Shown: piece after piece, positions 57,721-64,000 of the stretch
How the letters are laid out: each line of letters begins with the position of its first letter
How positions within the stretch are numbered: the stretch's first letter is position 1
Assembly: GCF_900105245.1 (NCBI RefSeq)
Contig: NZ_FNSZ01000001.1
Coordinates: 4,340,001 to 4,404,000 of the forward strand
DNA: 64,000 bases
Source: Streptomyces sp. 1222.5
GTDB taxonomy: Bacteria > Actinomycetota > Actinomycetes > Streptomycetales > Streptomycetaceae
Direction: 5' to 3'
Made by a program: the position numbers and the translations under genes
The notes under the pieces: generated by a model
Database searches by the model: none
Seen by the model: only the letters and a program-made list of their open reading frames with translations
What the model was told of the DNA's origin: nothing

Positions 57721-57734
57721 CTTGGATTTCCAAG
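57721..57734. promoter_or_regulatory. perfect palindrome upstream of bkd
   Basis: CTTGGA-TT-TCCAAG, a 6-bp inverted repeat in an AT-rich patch 22 bp upstream of the bkd promoter palindrome. Possible second regulator or Lrp site. Confidence 0.45.
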
Positions 57735-57888
57735 TAAATCGAGGTGGTGCGAAAGCATGCTGGTCACAGCCTTGCCTCAGGCCGGAGCTACCGCACGTTA
57801 TCCCGCCCACCCAGGTCACGGGAAGACTTGCATGTGAGACCGGACTCGTGCATGAAGCCGCAAAAGTCAGAGTATTTCCACGCGCCGA

Positions 57889-57936
57889 TCACGGAAGTGT
57901 GGGCAGGGATCACGGAAGGCGTTCGGACTTCCGTGA
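57889..57936. repeat. three TCACGGAAG boxes in the bkdA-phosphotransferase intergenic region
   Basis: TCACGGAAG occurs at 57889-57897 and 57910-57918 (21 bp apart, two helical turns; the preceding GA is also shared) and inverted as CTTCCGTGA at 57928-57936. This AT-richer stretch is part of a 578-bp interval between bkdA and the phosphotransferase gene with no convincing coding frame. Confidence 0.6.
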
Positions 57937-58090
57937 ATTCTTCGCGGCCCCCGAATTCGCCGCGTCGCCGAATCGGCCGAATGGATCATGGAGCGGCACT
58001 CCGGGGTCCGGCCCGGTGCAGCCTGTGACCGAAAGCGATCGACGGCGACTGTCTGTGACAAGCCCCAGCTCACGGCCGCTTTTCGTGCCC

Positions 58091-58096
58091 TAGCAT
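58091..58096 (+). promoter_or_regulatory. -10 of leaderless phosphotransferase gene
   Basis: TAGCAT ends 7 nt before GTG 58104; no Shine-Dalgarno. Confidence 0.5.
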
Positions 58097-58103
58097 CTGG
58101 CGC

Positions 58104-59147
58104 GTGTCGTGCTCTTGTGTACCACCCCCAGTGCCCCAAGCGCCCCCTCTGGGCACCTTGTTACGCCTCTACGCCGCCGGTAGCGCCCTCACGTGCGAGC
58201 CGGTCGACCAGGGCCTGCTCAACCGCGGCTACCGCGTGCGCACGACACGGGGGCGCTACTTCCTCAAGCACCACTTCGACCCGGACACGGCGGACCCGGC
58301 CGCGATCGAACGCCGGCACCGGGCCACCCAGCGTCTCGCCGACCTCGGCGTCCCGGTCGCCCAGCCGCTCGCGCACCGCGAGGGCCGCACGGTCGCCGTC
58401 GTCGGCGGCCACGCGTACGCCCTGCACCCCTGGATCGACGGCAGGCACCGCCACGGCGGTCAGCTCACCCGCGGCGAGAGCGCCCGCCTGGGGGCGCTCC
58501 TGGGGGCCGTACACGCCTGTCTGGAGCGGGTGATGCCCCCCAAGGCCCGCACCCGCCCGGCGACCAGCCCTCATCCCGTGGAGAGCGCCGACCCCGTCGA
58601 CACCTTCGCGCTGATCGACGATCTGCTCGCCCACGTCCGCCGGCACCGCCCCGCCGACGCCTTCGACGAACTGGCCCGGCACCGGCTCCTGGAACGCCGT
58701 GCGCTCCTTGAGCAGCACGCCGGGCGGCGCCCCCCGCCCGGCGGTCCGGTGGGCTGGGTGCACGGCGACTTCCACCCGTTCAACCTGCTCTACAAGGGCG
58801 ACGCCCCGGCGGCCATCGTCGACTGGGACCGGCTCGGTGTGCAGCCCCGCGCCGAGGAGGCGGTCCGGGCGGCGGCGATCTTCTTCGTACGGCCCGTGGG
58901 GGCGCTGGACCTGCCGAAGGTGAGGGCGTACGCGCGCGCGTACCGGCGGGCGGCCGGGGCGACGCCCTCGGAGCTCGCGGCGGCCGTGCACCGGGTGTGG
59001 TGGGAGCGGCTGAACGACTTCTGGATGCTGCGCTGGCACTACGAGCGTGGCGACACGCGCGCGGACTGCCAGTTCCCGGCCGCCTCGGCGCTCGCGGTGT
59101 GGTGGACGCGCGAGTACGAGGCGGTGTGCGACGCGTTCGTGCGCTGA
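58104..59147 (+). CDS. APH-family phosphotransferase
   Basis: The 347-residue protein has the aminoglycoside/choline/homoserine kinase fold: N-lobe opening QGLLNRGYRVRTTRGRYFLKHH (lysine in FLKHH), hinge YALHPWIDGR, the Brenner motif VHGDFHPFNLLYKG with catalytic Asp and Asn, and the DFG-equivalent AIVDWDRLG. The C-lobe helices follow to the end. Family substrates range from antibiotics to homoserine and sugars; the gene's neighbourhood gives no clue, so resistance cannot be claimed. GTG 58104 is leaderless by promoter geometry. A short hairpin follows the stop. Confidence 0.88.
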   Translation: MSCSCVPPPVPQAPPLGTLLRLYAAGSALTCEPVDQGLLNRGYRVRTTRGRYFLKHHFDPDTADPAAIERRHRATQRLADLGVPVAQPLAHREGRTVAVVGGHAYALHPWIDGRHRHGGQLTRGESARLGALLGAVHACLERVMPPKARTRPATSPHPVESADPVDTFALIDDLLAHVRRHRPADAFDELARHRLLERRALLEQHAGRRPPPGGPVGWVHGDFHPFNLLYKGDAPAAIVDWDRLGVQPRAEEAVRAAAIFFVRPVGALDLPKVRAYARAYRRAAGATPSELAAAVHRVWWERLNDFWMLRWHYERGDTRADCQFPAASALAVWWTREYEAVCDAFVR

Positions 59148-59163
59148 GACGGCACGCGCCGTC
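59148..59163. terminator. short hairpin after phosphotransferase gene
   Basis: GACGGC-ACGC-GCCGTC begins directly after the stop codon, between convergent genes 75 bp apart. Confidence 0.5.
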
Positions 59164-59222
59164 GCCGGCGGCGCGGGATCAGGGCGTCAGGGGGACGCCG
59201 TCCCGGCCGCCGGGGGTGTGCT

Positions 59223-60854
59223 TCAACCGCCGGTGACGCCCGTGCCGCCGTCCGCCGTGGTGCCGGCGGTGGCGCCCGCGTCGGTGCCGCCCGCGTCCGT
59301 GCCGCCGTCCGCGGTACCGGCGTCGGTGCCGCCGTCCGCGGTGCCCGCGTCCGTGCCGCCGTCCGCTGGGTCCGAGGGCTGCGACTGCGAGGTCTGCGGC
59401 TCGGACGGCTCGTCGCTGGGTTCGGTGGGGGCCGACTTCGAGGGCGTGTACGACGGCGTGTACGACGGCGGCCAGTCGGAGCCGGTGCCGCCGGTGCCGG
59501 TACCGGTGTCGGTGGAGGGGGCCGAGGGCTGGTCGGTGTTGTCGTCGGACGGGGTCGCGGAGTCCCGGTCGTCCTTCGTGCTCTTGGAGTGCGTCTTCGT
59601 CGGCTTCAGGTCCGTGCCGCCTCCGCCGCCGCCACCGGCGCCCTTCAGCGCCAGCGCGACGCCCGCCGTGATCGCGATGACCGCGAGGACGGCGAGGATC
59701 CACAGCTTGCCGCGGCCGCTGCCCTTGTTGCCGTGCCCCTCGAAGCCGCCGTCGTCACCGTTGCCGTAGCCGCCCGGCAGGATCGGCTGCGGGATCTGCG
59801 CGGTGCCCGCGCCGAAGTCGCCGGGGTGCTGCATGGCGGTCGTGCCCGCGAAGCCGCCCGCCGGGGTGTGCCGGCCGTCGTGCGCCGCCACCGGGCCGGT
59901 GTTCCAGGTACCGGTGTGGCCGCCGGCCTCGTACAGCATCTGCAGGCCGTACTGGACCAGGCCGCGCATCTCCTCGGCGGTCTGGAACCGGTCGTCGGGC
60001 TCCTTGGCGAGGGACCGCATGACCAGGCCGTCCAGCTCCGGCGGGCAGCCGTCGGAGGTCTCCGAGGGCGGGACCGGGATGTCCTGGACGTGCTGGTAGA
60101 CCACCGACAGCGGGGTCTCGCCGGTGAACGGCGGACGCAGCGCGAGGAGTTCGTAGAGCAGGCAGCCGACCGCGTACAGGTCGGAGCGGTGGTCGACGGC
60201 CTTGCCGAGCGCCTGCTCCGGCGAGAGGTACTGCGGGGTGCCCATGACCATGCCGGTCTGCGTCATCGTGGTGGACGCGCCGTGCAGGGCCCGGGCGATG
60301 CCGAAGTCCATCACCTTGACCGCGCCGGTGTGGGTGATGATGACGTTCGCCGGCTTGATGTCGCGGTGCACGATGCCGTGCTGGTGCGAGTAGGCGAGCG
60401 CCTCCAGGACCCCGGAGACGATGATCAGGGCCTGCTCGGGACCGGGCGCCTCGGCGTTCAGCAGCAGGTCGCGGATGGTGCGGCCCTCGACCAGCTCCAT
60501 GACGATGTACGGCACGGACTGACCGCCGACGAAGTCCTCGCCGGAGTCGTACACGGCGACGATCGCGTGGTGGTTCAGACCGGCGACCGACTGGGCCTCG
60601 CGGGTGAAGCGGGCCTTCGAGGTCGGGTCCTCGGCCAGGTCGGCGCGGAGCAGCTTGACGGCGACCGTACGGCCGAGACGCACGTCCTCGGCCGCGAACA
60701 CCTCGGCCATGCCGCCGCGGCCGAGCCGGTGCGTGAGCCGGTACCGGCCGTCGCCGACGAGCCCTCCGTTGCCCCACATCTCCGGCGTCTCTGACATGCC
60801 GCCGCCAGACGCCTCGGGGTCGGACGGGCCCTGGGCGCTGTGCGTCTGTGCCAT
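59223..60854 (-). CDS. membrane Ser/Thr protein kinase with repetitive extracellular tail
   Basis: The 543-residue kinase has a complete Hanks domain (about 38-300): glycine loop LGRGGMAEV, Lys67 in AVKLL, HRDIKPAN with Asp165, DFG Asp183, activation loop with TMTQTGMVMGTPQYLSPEQ. After a juxtamembrane linker, one membrane span (WILAVLAVIAITAGVALAL, about 395-415) leads to an outside tail that is Ser/Thr/Pro-rich and ends in a degenerate ADGGTDAGT repeat, with no PASTA domain. It faces divergently a related PASTA kinase gene. ATG 60854 has GCGAGGA upstream. The tail could be a wall spacer or mechanosensor (inference). Confidence 0.93.
   Translation of the reverse strand: MAQTHSAQGPSDPEASGGGMSETPEMWGNGGLVGDGRYRLTHRLGRGGMAEVFAAEDVRLGRTVAVKLLRADLAEDPTSKARFTREAQSVAGLNHHAIVAVYDSGEDFVGGQSVPYIVMELVEGRTIRDLLLNAEAPGPEQALIIVSGVLEALAYSHQHGIVHRDIKPANVIITHTGAVKVMDFGIARALHGASTTMTQTGMVMGTPQYLSPEQALGKAVDHRSDLYAVGCLLYELLALRPPFTGETPLSVVYQHVQDIPVPPSETSDGCPPELDGLVMRSLAKEPDDRFQTAEEMRGLVQYGLQMLYEAGGHTGTWNTGPVAAHDGRHTPAGGFAGTTAMQHPGDFGAGTAQIPQPILPGGYGNGDDGGFEGHGNKGSGRGKLWILAVLAVIAITAGVALALKGAGGGGGGGTDLKPTKTHSKSTKDDRDSATPSDDNTDQPSAPSTDTGTGTGGTGSDWPPSYTPSYTPSKSAPTEPSDEPSEPQTSQSQPSDPADGGTDAGTADGGTDAGTADGGTDAGGTDAGATAGTTADGGTGVTGG
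59250..59370 (-). repeat. codon repeats for the (ADGGTDAGT) tail of the kinase
   Basis: Near-identical 27-bp units (encoding ADGGTDAGT, with shortened variants) are tandemly arranged at the 3' end of the kinase gene, a likely site of slippage variation. Confidence 0.65.
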
Positions 60855-61198
60855 CGGTCCTCGCCGTCGTTTCTGCCCGCGGTGCGCGCGGTGTTGTCAC
60901 GGTCTCCGTCGGCCACGCTACAGCCTTCGTGGTGGCCGCCGGTTCGGATCCGGTACCGGGACCGGCCCCGAGACGGACCGGTCATGAAACCTCTAGCACG
61001 CGCTCTCGTGCAAATTGTGTGTACCGCCCGTACGCCCGGCGTAACGCTTCCGCGACGCTTCTTTCGCGTACGGTCACGGAACGGGCACCGAGCTTGACGT
61101 GTCGGTGCCCTGGGGCAGACTTGGCCGGGAATGACACATTCGATCAAGGCCTGTTCGCCGGGCGACGGCGCCGGACGGCCACTGGGGGACGCGGAGAG
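60855..61198. other. divergent kinase promoter region, no gene
   Basis: This 344-bp interval between the two kinase genes has no convincing coding frame. It contains GCACG-N6-CGTGC (about 60997-61012) and a perfect 9-bp inverted repeat GGGCACCGA-N10-TCGGTGCCC at 61083-61110, either of which may be a regulatory site or leader hairpin for the rightward kinase gene. Confidence 0.55.
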
Positions 61199-62848
61199 AT
61201 GAGCCAGGACGGCGGCGCACACGGCCGGTACGCGGGGCAGGCGCTCGCCGGAGGCCGCTACCAGCTGCGCGACTTGCTCGGCGAGGGCGGCATGGCCTCG
61301 GTGCATCTGGCGTACGACGCCGTACTCGACCGCCAGGTCGCAATCAAGACGCTCCACAGCGAGCTGGGCCGGGAGCAGGCCTTCCGCGAGCGCTTCCGCC
61401 GCGAGGCCCAGGCCGTGGCCAAGCTCACGCACACCAACATCGTCTCCGTCTTCGACACGGGCGAGGACGACCTCGCCGGCATGGCGACGCCCTACATCGT
61501 CATGGAGTACGTCGAGGGCCGTCCGCTCGGCTCGGTCCTGGACGAGGACATCCGCCAGTACGGCGCGATGCCCGCCGACAAGGCGCTGAAGATCACCGCG
61601 GACGTGCTGGCGGCGCTGGAGATCAGCCACGAGATGGGGCTGGTCCACCGCGACATCAAGCCGGGCAACGTGATGATGACCAAGCGCGCCGTCGTGAAGG
61701 TCATGGACTTCGGCATCGCCCGCGCCATGCAGTCCGGTGTCACCTCGATGACCCAGACCGGCATGGTCGTCGGCACCCCGCAGTACCTCTCGCCCGAGCA
61801 GGCCCTCGGCCGGGGCGTGGACGCCCGGTCCGATCTGTACTCGGTCGGGATCATGCTGTTCCAGCTGGTCACCGGGCGGCTGCCGTTCGACGCCGACTCC
61901 CCGCTGGCGATCGCCTACGCGCATGTGCAGGAGGAGCCGGTGGCCCCCTCCTCCATCAACCGCACGCTGCCGCCCGCGGTGGACGCGCTGATCGCCCGCG
62001 CGCTGAAGAAGAACCCGAACGAGCGTTTCCCGACCGCGGAGGCCATGCGCACCGAGTGCCTGCGCGTCGCCGCCTCCCTCCAGCCGGCCGCGCCCAGCAT
62101 CGTGCCGGGCGCCGGGCCGGCGCAGAGCGGCGCGGGCGTCGGCTCCGCGGTGTTCCCGCCGGTCGGACCGGCGACCCCGGCGCCCACCGGCCCGGTGCAG
62201 ACGCCGTACCAGCCGAACCCGTACGGCGGCCCGGCTACGCCCGCGCCCACCCCGGGCCCGACGCCGGCGTACGGCTACCCGCAGCAGGGCGGCTACCAGA
62301 CTCCACCGGTGGGCTACGGCCTGCAGGGCGCCTCGACCCCGCCGCCGTACACGATCGCACCGCAGGGGAGCGGGCAGCCCGGGCGCGGCGGCAAGGGCAA
62401 CAAGTCGGTGGTCATCGGCTCGGTCGCGGTGGCGGTCGTCGTGCTCGTCGGGCTGATCGTGGCGGTGACGCTGCACAACGGCAACAGTGACGACGAGGGC
62501 GGCAAGGATCGGACGACCACCTCGGCGCCGGCCCGTCAGGAAGCGGGCTACCGCGGCCCCGACCGCACCCGGCGGATCGAGAAGGAGAAGTGCACGGAGC
62601 CGGAGGAGTCGTACGACGACCCGGACAAGATCCAGCTGCCGGACTTCCGCTACAAGGACATCAACTCCGTCAAGCAGTGCCTCCAGGCCGCGGGCTGGGA
62701 CTGGACGATCAAGCACGTGGACGAGAACACCTGGGGCAAGGACACCGTCATCGACCAGTTCCCCTCCGAGGGCACGGACGTGGTGTCCAAGGAGCTCGGC
62801 AAGAACGAGAAGATCGAGCTGAGCGTCTCCACGGGCAATCCGCAGTAG
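61199..62848 (+). CDS. PASTA-domain Ser/Thr protein kinase
   Basis: The 549-residue kinase has a Hanks domain (about 20-285): LLGEGGMASV, Lys50 in VAIK, HRDIKPGN with Asp152, DFG Asp170, TQTGMVVGTPQYLSPEQ. A Pro/Gly/Tyr-rich linker (300-400) precedes one membrane span (about 403-424) and a single C-terminal PASTA domain (about 475-545: KIQLPDFRYKDINSVKQCLQAAGWDWTIKHV), fewer than the three or four of PknB-type kinases. The PASTA domain should bind muropeptides or D-Ala-D-Ala-like ligands outside the cell. ATG 61199 lies after GGGGGACGCGGAGAG. A strong terminator follows. Confidence 0.94.
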   Translation: MSQDGGAHGRYAGQALAGGRYQLRDLLGEGGMASVHLAYDAVLDRQVAIKTLHSELGREQAFRERFRREAQAVAKLTHTNIVSVFDTGEDDLAGMATPYIVMEYVEGRPLGSVLDEDIRQYGAMPADKALKITADVLAALEISHEMGLVHRDIKPGNVMMTKRAVVKVMDFGIARAMQSGVTSMTQTGMVVGTPQYLSPEQALGRGVDARSDLYSVGIMLFQLVTGRLPFDADSPLAIAYAHVQEEPVAPSSINRTLPPAVDALIARALKKNPNERFPTAEAMRTECLRVAASLQPAAPSIVPGAGPAQSGAGVGSAVFPPVGPATPAPTGPVQTPYQPNPYGGPATPAPTPGPTPAYGYPQQGGYQTPPVGYGLQGASTPPPYTIAPQGSGQPGRGGKGNKSVVIGSVAVAVVVLVGLIVAVTLHNGNSDDEGGKDRTTTSAPARQEAGYRGPDRTRRIEKEKCTEPEESYDDPDKIQLPDFRYKDINSVKQCLQAAGWDWTIKHVDENTWGKDTVIDQFPSEGTDVVSKELGKNEKIELSVSTGNPQ

Positions 62849-62863
62849 CGTCCGCCGATTCCA

Positions 62864-62903
62864 CGAGCAAGGGCCCGGCGGTCGTCCGCCGGGCCCTTGC
62901 TCG
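62864..62903. terminator. terminator between PASTA kinase and bpa
   Basis: A perfect 18-bp inverted repeat (CGAGCAAGGGCCCGGCGG and complement) with a TCGT loop between convergent genes. Confidence 0.88.
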
Positions 62904-62947
62904 GGTAGTGGTTCAGTCGGGTCGATGGCTCACGGGCGCTGTTCCGC

Positions 62948-63487
62948 TCAGAGGTACGGGCCGCCCGAGCGGCCGCCGGTACGCGGGTCGTCGCCGCCCT
63001 CGTGTCCGCCCACGCCCGGCGGGAGCGCGCGCCGCATCTGCTCCAACTGGGCCCGCGCGGCCATCTGCTGGGCGAACAGCGTGGTCTGGATCCCGTGGAA
63101 GAGACCTTCCAGCCAGCCCACCAACTGAGCCTGGGCGATCCGCAGTTCCGCGTCGCTCGGCGTCGCCTCGTCGGTGAACGGCAGGGACAGCCGCTCCAGC
63201 TCCTCGACCAGCTCCGGGGCGAGGCCGTCCTCCAGCTCCTTCACCGAGCTGGCGTGGATCTCCTTCAGCCGTACCCGGCTGGCCTCGTCGAGGGGAGCGA
63301 CCCGCACCTCCTCCAGGAGCTGCTTGATCATGCTGCCGATCCGCATGACCTTGGCCGGCTGCTCCACCTGCTCCGTCACCGGAATCTCGCGGGAGTCATC
63401 GTCGCCACCGCCGAGTGCCATCCCGTCCTGACCCACGACGAGGATCTGGGGATTCTCCGGCGACCGTTCGTTCCTCGGCATCTCCAT
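62948..63487 (-). CDS. bpa: bacterial proteasome activator (Bpa/PafE)
   Basis: An ATP-independent ring activator that opens the 20S proteasome gate and feeds partly unfolded proteins. The 179-residue product matches the family: NPQILVVGQDGMAL start, four-helix body (VMRIGSMIKQLLEEVRVAPLDEASRVRLKEIHASSVKELEDGLAPELVEELERLSLPF, FHGIQTTLFAQQMAARAQLEQMRRALP) and a C-terminal GGPYL, corresponding to the GQYL-type motif that docks on the proteasome. ATG 63487 (MEMPRNERS) is preferred; the in-frame ATG at 63505 adds six residues. Its presence implies a proteasome elsewhere in the genome. Confidence 0.93.
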   Translation of the reverse strand: MEMPRNERSPENPQILVVGQDGMALGGGDDDSREIPVTEQVEQPAKVMRIGSMIKQLLEEVRVAPLDEASRVRLKEIHASSVKELEDGLAPELVEELERLSLPFTDEATPSDAELRIAQAQLVGWLEGLFHGIQTTLFAQQMAARAQLEQMRRALPPGVGGHEGGDDPRTGGRSGGPYL

Positions 63488-63661
63488 GCAGCCATTCTCT
63501 CGCACCCGTACTTCACATCACCGTGGTGCCCCCTCGTGAGGTTGATCCACCGTTTAGACCCGATGGCCTAACCCGAAATGCTCTTGTAAGCGACGAATGT
63601 GAGGCTTGTCTGCGTCGGTTATCCATCGGTCACGGCACCTGGGTTCCGGGAGGTCACCGAC

Positions 63662-64000
63662 GTGACTCCATGGTTGCGCCTCATGCTTCGCCGCGTACGG
63701 CTGCTGCTCGTCATAACGGCCGCCCTGCCGCTCTTCGGCACGGCCACCGCCTACGCGGCCGCGCTCGCGCAGACAACGGGAACCGCTCCCGCCCACGGAC
63801 GCCCGGACGACTCAGACCGGGACGGCGCGTACGGCCCGGGCCGCGGCGGCCTGGACCACCCCGGCCACCCGCAGCCGGACGGTGCGGGTCACGGCCTGCC
63901 CGCGCGCGGCTCCCCTGCCGCCGGCCCGTGGGCACCGGCCACCCCCTCCGGCCCGGACTCCTCCTCCGCTCCGGACGCCGCCCCGGTCTCCCGCTTCTCT
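63662..64000 (+). CDS. N-terminal part of an exported Pro/Gly/Ser-rich protein (cut by window edge)
   Basis: A 113-codon frame from GTG 63662 (GGGAGG 8 nt upstream) stays open to the last base. It starts with a signal or anchor sequence (basic RRVR then LLLVITAALPLFGTATAYAAALA, about residues 14-36), followed by a disordered Pro/Gly/Asp/His-rich stretch. No domain is visible in the part present. Divergent from bpa (174 bp). It may be a wall-anchored or sensor protein; function cannot be assigned. Confidence 0.7.
   Translation, partial: MTPWLRLMLRRVRLLLVITAALPLFGTATAYAAALAQTTGTAPAHGRPDDSDRDGAYGPGRGGLDHPGHPQPDGAGHGLPARGSPAAGPWAPATPSGPDSSSAPDAAPVSRFS

Noticed and set aside
57744..58028. A 94-codon frame upstream of the phosphotransferase gene
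   Set aside because: No ribosome site or leaderless -10, poor third-position GC bias and unremarkable sequence; the stretch fits better as a regulatory region.
58104..59147. Antibiotic-resistance phosphotransferase
   Set aside because: The APH fold is clear but family substrates are very diverse and nothing nearby points to an antibiotic, so a resistance role is not claimed.

Overview
The window reads as a core-chromosome segment of a Streptomyces. It has very high GC with strong third-position GC bias, mycothiol-dependent-enzyme and proteasome-activator genes, PASTA and non-PASTA Ser/Thr kinases, SpoIIE-type phosphatases, and many GTG starts. At least ten genes begin 4-9 nt after a TANNNT-like -10 hexamer with no ribosome binding site, i.e. 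likely leaderless transcripts. Order and content (metG, aspS, a DD-carboxypeptidase, a bkd operon, two Ser/Thr kinases) resemble, from memory, the region left of oriC in S. coelicolor; a near-consensus parS inside aspS fits that. No prophage, transposon, CRISPR, rRNA or tRNA was seen.

Layout. 1-9.4 kb: a partial DUF6445-like gene, a secreted DUF4142 protein, a GH13 alpha-glucosidase, a nucleoside hydrolase, a short threonyl-tRNA synthetase (catalytic plus anticodon domains only) behind a threonine-codon leader peptide and attenuator, a lipoprotein, an HTH-TPR regulator facing a tiny secreted-peptide gene, and an M20 amidohydrolase. 9.5-22.7 kb: a secreted beta-propeller protein, a hypothetical protein, a SpoIIE phosphatase, membrane proteins, a MocR regulator with a divergent alpha/beta hydrolase, an EEP-family membrane protein, an FUSC protein and a VWA protein with Ala/Glu-rich repeats.

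22.8-40.4 kb: metG, DoxX, a solo AbiEii-like nucleotidyltransferase, a secreted FG-GAP protein, aspS, a PAS-GAF-SpoIIE-HATPase protein, an AI-2E family exporter, pirin, SseB, an acyl-CoA dehydrogenase, an M18 aminopeptidase and DUF6458. 40.5-53.8 kb: a secreted delta-60/DUF11/RTX-like protein, an NHL-thioredoxin, a LURP-one protein, an 830-bp gene-free repeat tract, a nitrilase-family hydrolase, a mycothiol-dependent isomerase-like protein, a methyltransferase, a GntR-MFS operon, DD-carboxypeptidase, a secreted hypothetical and a BRO-N protein. 53.9-64 kb: the bkd operon, a phosphotransferase, two divergent Ser/Thr kinases, the proteasome activator Bpa and the start of a membrane-anchored protein.

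The most interesting regions are (i) the thr leader/attenuator controlling an editing-less ThrRS, with mutually exclusive RNA pairings visible by eye; (ii) the HTH-TPR regulator whose promoter and that of a divergent 71-codon secreted-peptide gene share one palindrome, the layout of a peptide-receptor signalling pair; (iii) the MocR direct-repeat operator over the -35 of a leaderless hydrolase gene; and (iv) undescribed repeat motifs around 45.2-46.0 kb and 57.7-57.9 kb. Convergent pairs are mostly separated by strong GC-rich hairpins without U-tracts.
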